A stretch of DNA of 64,000 nt from Apoda limacodes (lineage: Eukaryota > Arthropoda > Insecta > Lepidoptera > Limacodidae). The notes beneath the pieces are model-generated. The model was not told the DNA's origin. It saw nothing but the letters and a program-made list of their open reading frames with translations, and made no database searches. Location of the stretch: contig OX291552.1 in assembly GCA_946406115.1 (NCBI GenBank), positions 1,426,001-1,490,000 of the forward strand. Reading direction: 5' to 3'. Made by a program: the position numbers and the translations under genes. Shown here in pieces: positions 12,195 through 21,614 of this stretch (position 1 is the first letter of the stretch; each line of letters opens with the position of its first letter).

Positions 12195-13169
12195 TTTTTT
12201 TGTCTGTCATCAAGAGTTATAGTTGTGACTTGCGTTATTTGAACTAAGCGAACGAAGCGAAACGTGAAGCGCCAAGTTAGAACAACCCAAATTAATTAAG
12301 AAAGTACATAAAAAATTATATTTAATGTGTTTAACTTAATTTAACTAAATGTTTAAAATTCCTCATTTCGTCGATTATTCGCATGTTTTATACAAAAAAA
12401 GTTGTCCGTCACGTCAGTAATTATGAGTCAGCGATGGACAACATTTTGTTAAATATTAATAGCCTCGTATATGCTTATTTATTTGAATTATAAATAAAAT
12501 TTTCTGGTTTTATTCTTAAAAAAATCTACAAATTATTATAAAATTAATGCACATTTTATTGAGATTAAAATGAATTATTTATTTTAATGAATAAACAATT
12601 TACCAACATGCGGTGGAGAAATTTTACTAAGAAAAAATAATCATGTAAGTTTAATCTGTAATTGATCAAAACTAATATTTTAATTGTCAAAATAAATATT
12701 TGGACATTTAGTAGCAGTGGAATTAAAATGAATCTCTTCGATCAACATTGGTTTTTAAGCATTAACCTGTCAATGCTAAAAGAGTTACTTTTGTGGATTA
12801 TATTTTAGTATCAATTTAATTAATATGACTGTAAGGAAAAAAAATTCTAGAGCCTTTCTTATCTGCTTTTTTTGTCTATCCTAACAAAATAGTCATCTGT
12901 CATGGTCATATGGGCTGCATTACCCTATTGGCCCAGGGTCTTAAATAGGTTAAAGACGTCCCTGTATATACGGCCAATACGAAATTAGAAAATATTTTAT
13001 TTTATTCGAACTTTTATTTTTGCTTTCCTTTAAAAATAAACAATTTTTGTCCACGTGTGTATATCGTTAATATTGTATCCATCCGAATTAATCACTGCAT
13101 CTGAATAATAAAAATCATTCCTACTAAAAATCAGGGAAACGGCTAAATTGTAGCGTTGTTTGTTTGCAG
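12195..13169. other. AT-rich stretch upstream of the first visible smoothelin exon
   Basis: No coding region is recognised. The 3' end carries the splice acceptor TTTGTTTGCAG of the next exon, so at least the right part is probably intron. The repeat-like phrase AAGCGAACGAAGCGAAACG lies at about 12247. Confidence 0.45.
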
Positions 13170-13265
13170 GAGACAGTCCATAGCAGCAGCGGCGGGAGGG
13201 CGAGCGTCCGCCTGCAGGACACAGATCTCGACCAGTGCTGGGACGAGCGCGTGCTGCGGAACCTG
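13170..13265 (+). CDS. Smoothelin-like protein, exon 1 of those visible
   Basis: The exon lies between acceptor TTTGTTTGCAG and a GTCAGT donor, 96 bp, phase 0 at both ends. It encodes 32 codons ending CWDERVLRNL. Joined in phase to the next exon (LDECTDYEQRRRLRARLR) it gives the smoothelin helical motif, which in vertebrate SMTN reads similarly (DKML, DQSTDFEERKLIRAALRE). Smoothelins are actin-associated cytoskeletal proteins. Upstream exons and the start codon are not recognised in this window. A 30-bp minisatellite starts 46 bp after the donor. Confidence 0.75.
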
Positions 13266-13310
13266 GTCAGTCACGTCGTCACCTCGCTCTTTTCATCTTA
13301 TAATCACTAT

Positions 13311-13490
13311 TGTCACACATCTCATCACACACTATGGATATGTCACACATCTCATCACACACTATGGATATGTCACACATCTCATCACACACTATGGATA
13401 TGTCACACACCTCATCACACACTATGGATATGTCACACATCTCATTACACACTATGGATATGTCACACATCTCATCACACACTATGGATA
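13311..13490. repeat. 30-bp minisatellite, 6 copies, intronic
   Basis: Six units of 30 bp (CACACATCTCATCACACACT then ATGGATATGT), each ending ATGGATA at 13340, 13370, 13400, 13430, 13460 and 13490. Only two or so substitutions separate the units. It sits just inside the intron, after the smoothelin exon donor. The period is divisible by three, which explains the open frames across it on both strands. Confidence 0.9.
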
Positions 13491-14724
13491 TGAATCTTAA
13501 AATCAAATTTAATCTCATCTTTTGTACTATGCTGGGTATTCTAACAAATAATAATAAAAAATTAGCTAAGTGTGAGTCGGACCCGTTGTCGTGACAACTT
13601 AACAAACTAAACTTCTAAGAAAAAACAACAATGTTTAAGTATGTGTAATACTTAACCAAAGTTTTTTTATAAGTTGTCGCTGAGTAACGCCTATAACCTT
13701 ACGCCCATGTGACGGTAGCGAAACGGCCAAGCCACGTATTTTGACTAAAATGTAGAGTTTATGAAGTTAGGGCGTGTAGAGTTAGGGCATATCTGATAAT
13801 TTTTCATACATACAGTCATACAGTCTCGTCTTGGCAACATTTTACAAAAAATGTTTTTTGGTGGGATTTCACTTCTTTTTGTAAGTGCTTTTGACAATAT
13901 TTTTTATTTTATTAATTTTTTCTTTCTTTTTTTAGGTTGTATTTCTTGCACGTCAGAGGTGTTATCTTTTATAGCCCACTCTCTATCTTTGTTTACCTTA
14001 AATATTAAACACTTTATTTTACCTTATTAAACCCGACTTTGTGCTTTGACGGTACGGTATGGAAAGCGATGAGTTACGTAATGTATGTATCTTAGGTGTA
14101 AGATTTGTACAGACGGACAAACGACACTAACTTTCTCACTTCAGTGCGGCCAGATGCGGCCGAGTCCGCGATTTGCCTCGCCTCGCCTCGACTCGACGTC
14201 TCGCGTCGTTAAAACAAACAACTAAAAAAAGAAATGGACACTGTTACTATTTGCTGACGTAATATGACATCAACTGTATCTGTAAATCGTGTCTACAAAT
14301 AACACAAGTTGTATCTATTTCAGAGACGAATTATTAGTGTTATTTTAATATCAAACAGTCGAAGTGGAACCGCGGAAAGCTTAAACAGATAACAGTCTGT
14401 AGTCATTCTTTCTGTAAATAAACTCCAACCCGCTTCTGCTCTTTCTCTATTCTATGTTAGGTATATTACTCGTACCTCACTGACTGTTTTATTAGTACGT
14501 GTCCCCGAGAGCGACCAAGCCGAGGCTCCCCCCGCGGGAGCCCTTGAGCGTTGGGCGCTATATGGGCTGAGGCTCCTTAAGAGTCTCGCCCCAAAAAGCC
14601 CGGTAAAGCAGTAATGGCTGCAACAGCCAACTGCATAATCAGTCAGAAAAAAAAAATTAGTATGGGTCCTATTGACATGAACCCTGCAGATTGTGATCAA
14701 AGCATGATCAAAGCGTGATCAAAG
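13491..14724. other. Intronic stretch of the smoothelin gene, no gene seen
   Basis: AT-rich with short CpG-bearing patches. The 14500-14640 segment (GAGGCTCC and CTCGCCCCAAAAAGCCC) may be the 3' end of the adjacent jockey-like LINE, but this is not certain. Confidence 0.4.
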
Positions 14725-15566
14725 GCTTAAGGGTTCGATACGGCTTGTGAGTTTCGTCGACGATTATCTCAGCCAATCGTTGATCCGAATCAAAAGGGCC
14801 AGGCTGGTACCCGGGTGCACCCGCCCAGAGATGGCAGCAGAACTCCGTATGGGGCCGAAGCTGCGACTTGTAAAGCAGCAATCTTTGCCCATAGGTGAAG
14901 TACTGCTTAACTTTATTGAGTAATCTAAGTTTTTTACATCAGCTTTACCTTGTCTTCCAAATGATCTCGGAACTGAACATTGCTGGAGATGTCAACACTA
15001 AGGACCGGAATTGTGGGACCTTAATGAATGGAGTTTTATAGCAGTGAATGTGCAGACTGGTGTCTTCGTAGGGTTGAATCGAACCAAGTTTCCCTGTCCC
15101 CAGTTAAACTTAAACAGAGTGGTCCCGATTTTAGACACAATTTCTCCGCGGTTTTTCTCCACAATGGTATGTTTGCATGGCCCGTATGGTAACCGTCTCC
15201 AGTACTATCATCTGCATAGCAATGTATGTTTTCGATGGACAGCATGTCATTGACACGCAGTAGAAACAGCGTAGGAGACAACCCACAGTCTTGTGGTATA
15301 CCAGCATTAATGTCCATGTTATCAGAGCAACTACCGTTAACTACGGCTTGTCTGCCGGACAAAACAGCTAGCCACCCATTTGCATCGTGTATCCGTGCGG
15401 TCGCCGACGAACCCGGGGACGTTGTCGTCGTGTTAGGGGGGAGGCCCTATTAGGGGAGGTCGTTGAGACTAATCTCGACCAGAATGCCCGACTCCCAGAG
15501 GGATAGCTTGCGAGTCGCCCACCGCTTTTGCCAATGACCTGGAATTTTGATGTGGCACTTGCTTTC
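14725..15566 (-). mobile_element. Jockey-like LINE relic, left part
   Basis: On the minus strand the pieces read, from right to left, GRLASYPSGSRAFWS (upstream of RT), then after an internal deletion VVNGSCSDNMDINAGIPQ, LSPTLFLLRVNDMLS and HCYADDSTGD (RT motifs B and C), and finally LLLYKSQLRPHTEFCCHLWAG near 14830. A second, better copy of this family is at 36618-38985. Several frame breaks make it a dead copy. Its upstream sequence resumes at 16533 on the far side of a Harbinger insertion. Confidence 0.75.
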
Positions 15567-15725
15567 TTAAGCGCAAAACACACAGAAGGGGCATAAGGCG
15601 CGGGCATGGTGCGGGCGCGAAGCAGGCGTGGCACGGATAAGGCACGGACGCGACATTAAATTACACAGAAGAGGCGACGATATGCCCGGGTCTGTCAGTA
15701 TACAAGCAGATGTTATTGCGACAGC

Positions 15726-15843
15726 ATGTGTTCTTCTTCAGAGGTTGAAGATGCGCTTGCTTTGCTGCAACTCATTAATATGCAGAGACAAAGAAGATAT
15801 TGGGTGCACCCTGTTTGGAAATTAGCACAAGAGCATAGATATT
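15726..15843 (+). pseudogene. Harbinger transposase N-terminal remnant
   Basis: The ATG at 15726 opens a frame of about 39 codons with LALLQLINMQRQRRYWVHP. The RRYWVHP motif is characteristic of the N-terminus of Harbinger transposase-derived nucleases (RRWWVRP-like). The frame then runs into sequence that is really the antisense of the adjacent MADF remnant. The DDE nuclease domain is missing entirely, so no transposase could be made. Confidence 0.6.
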
Positions 15844-15978
15844 TTAAGATAATGGAAAAATTATATGAATATCTTGCACACTTCTATTACAGTACTCCGA
15901 CTTAGTATGGTCATAGAGAGCAAAATATTGCTCAACAATCTGGCAGAATTCTATATTGTATTCAATATCGTCACTCAT
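15842..15978 (-). pseudogene. MADF-domain ORF remnant (Harbinger accessory protein)
   Basis: The minus-strand ATG at 15978 opens 44 codons including FCQIVEQYFALYDHTKSEYC, which fits the start of a MADF (Adf-1-type) DNA-binding domain. PIF/Harbinger elements usually carry a second Myb/MADF-like ORF beside the transposase. The expected aromatic core and the rest of the domain are lost. It stands convergent to the transposase remnant. Confidence 0.55.
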
Positions 15979-16011
15979 GTTTGTAAAAAATGTTCGTACT
16001 GTATTACATTT

Positions 16012-16364
16012 TAATAAAAAGATTTTGAAATCTGAAATTTTAAATTTTGACTTTTGAAAACGCGATTTTCTTATGGAAATATTAGTGAAATAATTATGTA
16101 TGAAATGTTTGTTTTGGTAAAGACAAATAACTAGGCTATTTACTGATATTTTATTTAATTCTTAAAAAGTAAGTATTCTTTACGTAATATCAGCTTAAAG
16201 AGAAAATAGTATGCGGTCTTATTCAGTTTTTAGCTAAAATTAAGTTTTTTTTGGGAGGGGTATTACAAAACTTACAAATCTGCATTCCTCATCCTTAATA
16301 AATACGAAAATGACACCAAAAACGGCCTCTTGTATAATCAGGCCGTGTTAGAATTTTTTGCTTG
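16012..16364 (+). repeat. 353-bp duplicated segment, copy 1 (inside Harbinger)
   Basis: Base 16012 (TAATAAAAAGATTTTGAAAT) to 16364 (GAATTTTTTGCTTG) recurs at 17267-17619 in the same orientation and at the same length, with only a handful of substitutions. This copy lies between the MADF remnant and the right end of the Harbinger element. No target duplication or TG/CA ends are seen. Confidence 0.9.
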
Positions 16365-16532
16365 AGTATAATTCACAATGCATCGATTTCATACGTTTTG
16401 TATCAAAAAGTTTTGAAGCGGCACCGTGCCTGCGCCACACCCGCACCGTGCCTGCGCCGCACCCGCACCACGCCCGCGCTACACCCGCACCACGCCCGCG
16501 CCGTATGCCGTTTCTGTGTGTTTTGCGCCTTA

Positions 16533-16600
16533 CTGAATCGTGAGGACAGCACTTATTATTTCGAGCCTCTCTTGCTCTTTCGTGTAATTTGTTGCGAGGC
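16533..16600 (-). mobile_element. Jockey-like LINE relic, right part beyond the Harbinger insertion
   Basis: Directly right of the TTA, CTGAATCGTGAGG continues the LINE sequence. The related LINE copy reads CTGAACCTCTAGG at the same place (about 37496). The right limit is unclear, as a family R retroelement follows. Confidence 0.55.
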
Positions 16601-17300
16601 TGGGCCAATTCTGGGCATGGGATGTTTGTCTCAACGTGTTTATGCTTATATGTATGTGCGTGTTCGCTTGTGTGTTGCGCCCGCTTTTTCGGACGGCGTT
16701 GGGCCGGCCAATCGAGGATTGCAACAGATAGGATCTATCGAAGTCAATTTACTTATAGGTTTATTTTATTAATACTTTAATATGTATTTGTATGTTTATG
16801 TGTATTTTATTATCTCAATATGTACCTATATGTATATCTGTTCATTTATTTACATGTATGTTTGTATGTACTCGTATATATGCATAGTTATGTCTGATTT
16901 GTCGATACATAAGAATATACATATGTATCTCGGGAGTTACCCCGTCACAGAATTAAGGACTTAAAAAACTTCATGTGGTGTGCCCCCCTCCTCACCCTAT
17001 GCAATCTGAATAACAATAGGCAATTATATTACTTTAATTTGGTTTTTTAACTCAACTGTTTACATTGTAAAGCTTGTTTTTTAAGTGTTTCAATACATAA
17101 TATGTATTTATTAGTTGTCTACAACATTTAGTTTTGTTTGTAGTTTTACGAAGAATAGACAACTATTGTATGCTGGCAATTAACCAGTTGGTATTTTAAT
17201 TAGTTTGTAAAGCAAATTCATGTTTATTTCTCTTGACGATTCAAAAGTATTCTTAAAAATCCATTATAATAAAAAGATTTTGAAATCTGAAATTTTAAAT
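16600..17300 (+). mobile_element. Dispersed retroelement family 'R', plus-strand copy
   Basis: It shows the same block order as 1545-2660 read in reverse: a GC-rich region with GGCCGGCCAATCGAGGATTG near 16700, a TATGTATATG-rich centre, ATCTCGGGAGTTACCCCGTC at 16927, and the 3' part CTTGACGATTCAAAAGTATT with an AATAAAAAGATTTTG tail. No protein is recognised. The tail coincides with the start of the second 353-bp duplicate. Confidence 0.6.
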
Positions 17301-17619
17301 TTTGACTTTTGAAAACGCGATTTTCTTATGGAAATATTAGTGAAATAATTATGAATGAAATGTTTGTTTTGGTAAAGATAAATAACTAGGCTATTTACTG
17401 ATATTTTTTTTAAATCTTAAAAAGTAAGTATTCTTTACGTAATATCAGCTTAAAGAGAAAATAGTATGCGGTCTTATTCAGTTTTTAGCTAAAATTAAGT
17501 TTTTTTTGGGAGGGGTATTACAAAACTTACAAATCTGCATTCCTCATCCTTAATAAATACGAAAATGACACCAAAAACGGCCTCTTGTATAATCAAGCCG
17601 TGTTAGAATTTTTTGCTTG
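17267..17619 (+). repeat. 353-bp duplicated segment, copy 2 (after the family R tail)
   Basis: The partner of 16012-16364. Its first 20 or so bases double as the 3' tail of the family R element, so the duplicate begins exactly at a retroelement end. Sequence after 17619 (TGGAGCGGCGTGAGCG) is unrelated to what follows copy 1. Confidence 0.9.
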
Positions 17620-18138
17620 TGGAGCGGCGTGAGCGTACTTCAACCCCTATCCCCACCCTTTTGTGCGGAACCGGTGGGGACCGGGCTAAATCTGCTCATT
17701 ATGATCTAGGCAACACCAGTACCAAGTTTCATGCTTTGGTCACAATATGAATGGTCTCCATACAAGAGGTGGCAATTGAACCTATACTTTATATATGTGA
17801 TCTAACAAGATAAAGGACGCTTTTAAATTTATCGCCCGCCGCACGACTACCACAAGAATAATAAGTAATATTAGTATAGAAGTGAATACCATGTACTTTA
17901 TTTTTGTGATTTCACTTACGCGGCAAAAATACGTAAGAGAATTTTTATTGTGACCTAGTGGTAAACACCAGAATTGACGCTTTCCGAAAACTAAACTAAC
18001 TAATTGTATTATGTTTAGAAATTTCAACCAAAGGACCAGTGTTTTGTATTGTAGGGCTAACTTTTATATGTTTTTTTTATTTTTTTAGAAACTGTTTAAT
18101 CATTAGTACAAAATTCATGTACAAAGGTATTAAAGGTA
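17620..18138. other. Non-coding stretch left of the DD82E transposon
   Basis: Includes a GC-richer segment (CCCACCCTTTTGTGCGGAAC at about 17653) that may be a dispersed repeat. No gene is supported. It is intronic with respect to smoothelin. Confidence 0.35.
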
Positions 18139-18169
18139 TTATACTCTATCCACCGAAACGAGTTAATAG
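18139..18169 (+). repeat. Left terminal inverted repeat of the DD82E element
   Basis: Reads TTATACTCTATCCACCGAAA and continues ACGAGTTAATAG. It is identical to the reverse complement of 20225-20255 over 31 bp, and preceded by TA. Confidence 0.93.
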
Positions 18170-18441
18170 GGGAAAAATGAACTGGCATGTGATTGGTCGA
18201 ACAATGACGTTAAGGCTGTGTTCACAGCGCGAGTTTTTTTAGTTTGTTCGTGCGACTCGTACTGTTCAGACGTGCTCACTGTGCTAGTGCAATCTATTAT
18301 TTTATTTTTTGACTCGGCTTGTTATTTGGACTCTGGATAATTTTGTTACGTGTGACCCGGCTTTGTGATTGATTGCATTCCTAAAGACTTGGCGCTTGTA
18401 TAACGGACTTTTTGAGTTTACTGTCGATTTGCCTAAGTGAG

Positions 18442-19980
18442 ATGGCCGACAGTTTACATGGAGGTAACTCTGTGGAAAAAAGGCGACGACGAGCCTTTTC
18501 CTCGACTGAAAAAACAATGATATGGAACATGTATCAATCTATGAGGAGTTCCATGGAATCCCCTTCAAACAATGACGTCATGAAAGCTGTTGCATCATCT
18601 ATGGGTGTTCATTGGATGTCCATCTATAGAATTCTGAAAGAGAAAGAAACTAAAAATGTTTTAAATTCACCCAAAAAAACAAGAAAACGTACTTTCATTG
18701 TAGACACAATCGACGACTTAACTAAATGTGCTATAAGAAGAAAAGTTCACGATTTATTTTCCCGAAATGAGATACCGACATTGGACAAAATAATGAATTC
18801 AATAAATGAAGATGGTACTTTGGGGACATTCAAAAGATCAACACTTCATAAAATCCTTAAAATGATTGGATTTAGGTACATTAAAAGATGCAGGAACAGC
18901 TTATTGATTGATCGTGACGACATATTTTTTTGGCGGAGGAATTATTTGCGGACAATGAAAATGGCAAGAGAAGAAAAGAAAAAAATATATTATTTGGATG
19001 AGACTTGGCTCAATGAAGGCCATACTACTACAAACGTATGGACTGATACAAATGTGAAAAATAAACGCGACGCATTCCTTGATGGCCTGACAACTGGATT
19101 AAAAAATCCTTCCGGTAAGTTCTTTAACATAATTCCATTGTTAAAACTGTCTTTGTCATTAATGCAATTCTTTGAAAAGGTTTGAATGTACCTGAGCGAT
19201 CCTTAATTGGCGGCACTTATTGTTTGTTATGTTATCTTAAACTGTGTGAGCGTTAACTTTGTATCAGATCATTCAATACAATTTTTTATTGTTCCAGGAA
19301 AAGGAAAAAGGTTAATAATTACTCATATTGGAAGTGATGATGGATTTGTAGAAGGGGGCTTACACGTGTTCGAGTCAAAAAAGCAAGGAGATTACCATCA
19401 AGATATGAATGCCGAAGTGTTTGAGAATTGGTTCAAAAATATTCTTGAAAAGTTACATGATAATTGTATTATTGTAATGGACAACGCTTCGTACCACTCA
19501 AGAAAAGTAGAGCAAATTCCGACTGAAAAAAATAAAAAACAAGAGATAATTAATTGGTTGAAAGAAAAACAAATCCCCTTTCAGGATGATTTATTAAAAC
19601 GAGAGCTACTGAATATCGTAAAAAATCATAAGGAGCAGTACGAGGCGCGTGTCGTAGACGAAATGGCGAAAGCTAAAAATAAAACTGTGGTACGACTTCC
19701 GCCGTATCACTGCGAATTAAATCCGATAGAGTTGATCTGGGCTCAAGTTAAAGGACATGTCGCATCCCGCAACAAAACATACAAGATGGCAGAATTAAAA
19801 ATGTTATTAAACAACTCAATTCAAAATATTGACGCTGCAAAATGGAAAAAATGCATAAAACATGTCGAAGAGATAGTAGAACCGAAAATGAATGCCATGG
19901 ACAGAAATGTGGAAACAATGACCGAAACATTCATAATAAACGTGGGAAGTGACAGCGACAGTAGTGATACGTCGGAATAA
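18442..19980 (+). CDS. DDE transposase (DD82E), two exons
   Basis: This catalyses cut-and-paste transposition of the element. Exon 1 is 18442-19114, the intron 19115-19297 (donor GTAAGT, acceptor TTGTTCCAG, phase 1), and exon 2 19298-19980: 451 codons. ATG at 18442 is chosen because it begins MADSLHGG after a good context; the frame is open a few codons further upstream. Residues about 15-75 form a helix-turn-helix-like region (RAFSSTEKTMIWNMYQSM to SIYRILKEKE). Catalytic residues are seen at YYLDETWLNEG (first D), VMDNASYHS (second D, codon 19480) and NPIELIWAQVKG (E, codon 19729). The tail is acidic (SDSDSSDTSE), and a lysine-rich helical insert fills the long D-to-E spacing. All three catalytic residues are kept, so activity is possible. 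A domesticated host gene is less likely, given the intact TIRs and TA duplication. Confidence 0.88.
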
Positions 19981-20224
19981 TTTAATTAATTGTATATGTT
20001 AAACTATTTAAATATACATAATTTTATTTTAAAACATTGTCTTAATATTTTTCTTTCTTTCTCTAAGTTCAATACAAAATACTTAAGTGGTTTTAGTGCT
20101 TACTATTGAGCGCACAAAATCATCGCATATGAACACACCTTAACTTTTTATCAGTATAGTTGACGCCCACTCACCTTTTTGTGTCCTTATCTTTTGTAAG
20201 GGATTGTGCGACAGAGACAATGCT

Positions 20225-20255
20225 CTATTAACTCGTTTCGGTGGATAGAGTATAA
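20225..20255 (-). repeat. Right terminal inverted repeat of the DD82E element
   Basis: The reverse complement is identical to 18139-18169. It is followed by TA at 20256-20257. Confidence 0.93.
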
Positions 20256-20257
20256 TA

Positions 20258-21468
20258 ACCTTTAAAACTGTAAAGAAGCGCGGAAATCAGGTGGCAGTAT
20301 GCTACAGGTAATCAGTGTACAGAACAAATATACGCGTCGTATTAAGAACTACCTTATATTATTAAGTAGGTTAACAACTTAAATGGTATGTACTCGTTGT
20401 AAAATATCTTTAGTAGCTATTTATACATTTAAACATAAGAATCGATTTGAGGCATCACTTTTTTAAAAGAATCTGAAAACATAAAGCATAAGAATAATAA
20501 ACAACTTAAACAATTATCTAATAAATTTAATATTAAAATATGTTCATAACATACTACTGTGGCAGTAATTTAAAAAAAGTAACGCGCAACAAGTAACGCG
20601 TAACAAGTAACGCGTAACAAGCCCTGACTGACTTTTATGAGGGAGCTTGGGATTTAGTGTACACACACACACATACACAACACCAGCCGGAAGGTTGTAT
20701 TGCCACTACTGAAATAACTTAGGACATTGACCGTGTAGCGACGTTTATATACCTACCTATATAATGTTTCAAATTTGGAGGAGGCCTTAACCCGAGGAGG
20801 GGTTCTTGCAAACAAAAATTATTAATATTTAAATATTTGAGCTAAACGTTAAGTAAATATTATACATACTTATGAATCAAACAAAGAAATGAAAAGACTT
20901 TTTGTTATATATTTAAAATGGACTCATGAGCCCTTTCAGTTGATATCTAACACGACACAATTAAAAGTACCTATAGATATTCTTAAGAGGGCGCCATATT
21001 GAACTTAGTGTGACGTTGCATAGTCTATAACCAGCGGACCATCGAGACGCTCCTAACGATACCTCATTTGTTAAATTATAATGTAGTTTAGAAGATATGC
21101 GGAAACAGAATAACATACATTCACGTCTGCTAAAAACATGTAACCTCATCTTTTTTGCCTTGCCGTAATCGAGTAAATAGACGTAGGTATGCAAAGTTCA
21201 CCAATATGCTATAAGGCTCTCGTAGTGAGGGTAGGCCCTTGCCCAAAGTGAGGGTAGTCCGGTGATGCTGCAGCAGTGGGGGGGACTTATGAAGACTGGT
21301 AACAACAAAACAATAATAAATTTAGACAACGTTGTGTAGATGTCACAGCCAAATTATAAAATCACTTACATGATAATTTTAGTATTAAGGTTTTGTGGTG
21401 ACAATCTACACAAGGGTCGATGCGAACAGCTCCGATGCGACTAATCTAATTAATAATTCGTTTTGCAG
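20258..21468. other. Smoothelin intron, mostly unremarkable
   Basis: No coding sequence. A three-fold 14-bp repeat of AAGTAACGCGTAAC type lies at about 20578-20620. The right end is the acceptor TTTTGCAG at 21461-21468. Confidence 0.5.
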
Positions 21469-21544
21469 TTAGACGAGTGCACGGACTACGAGCAACGGCG
21501 TCGGCTGCGCGCGCGACTGCGGACACTCATGGCGGAACAGGAAG
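21469..21544 (+). CDS. Smoothelin-like protein, helical-motif exon
   Basis: 76 bp, acceptor TTCGTTTTGCAG, donor GTAAGC, phase 0 in and phase 1 out. It encodes LDECTDYEQRRRLRARLR and then TLMAEQE, the charged helical motif typical of the smoothelin domain. The residue spanning the junction (G plus CA, Ala) joins it in frame to the long exon that starts at 21615. The 70-bp intron between the two is short for this gene. Confidence 0.85.
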
Positions 21545-21614
21545 GTAAGCAACAATACCTACGCCTAGTTCACCGAGTACCAACTGCGCACAATCAACCG
21601 GCCCTCTGTTGCAG

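Larger units (their letters stand above)
15570..16529. mobile_element. PIF/Harbinger element, non-autonomous, 960 bp
   Basis: Inverted ends: left AGCGCAAAACACACAGAAGG, right (reverse complement) GGCGCAAAACACACAGAAAC. Similarity continues for roughly 60 bp into GC-rich GGCGCGGGC repeats. A TTA trinucleotide flanks both sides (15567-15569 and 16530-16532), the duplication typical of PIF/Harbinger. The interior keeps the start of a Harbinger-type transposase and, on the other strand, the start of a MADF DNA-binding ORF. Comparison with the related LINE at 37480-37515 supplies the uninterrupted site, with a single TTA. Confidence 0.85.
18139..20255 (+). mobile_element. IS630/Tc1-mariner transposon with DD82E transposase, apparently complete
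   Basis: A 2,117-bp element with identical 31-bp terminal inverted repeats, each starting TTATACTCTATCCACCGAAA inward, and flanked on both sides by TA (18137-18138 and 20256-20257), the target duplication of Tc1/mariner elements. Between them lies one transposase gene with a single 183-bp intron and no visible disabling mutation. The spacing of the last two catalytic residues is 82, far from the 34-41 of classical Tc1/mariner. A DD82E group ('Sailor') has, as I recall, been named in this superfamily; membership should be tested. The element lies inside a smoothelin intron, in gene orientation. Confidence 0.9.

Noticed and set aside
13311..13490. CRISPR-like array
   Set aside because: The repeats are contiguous 30-bp units with no unique spacers, inside a eukaryotic intron.
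13156..13605. Open frames over exon 13170-13265 extended through the minisatellite
   Set aside because: The plus-strand frames run through a splice donor into repeats; only 13170-13265 matches smoothelin.
16012..17619. 353-bp direct repeats as LTRs of a small LTR retrotransposon
   Set aside because: No TG...CA ends, no target duplication and no primer-binding site. One copy sits wholly inside a Harbinger element whose own ends are clear.
18412..18441. Upstream start for the DD82E transposase
   Set aside because: The extra codons rely on a non-ATG start; the ATG at 18442 has good context.
18139..20255. Domesticated transposase gene
   Set aside because: Intact TIRs and TA duplication point to a mobile element, though a fixed single copy cannot be excluded from one window.
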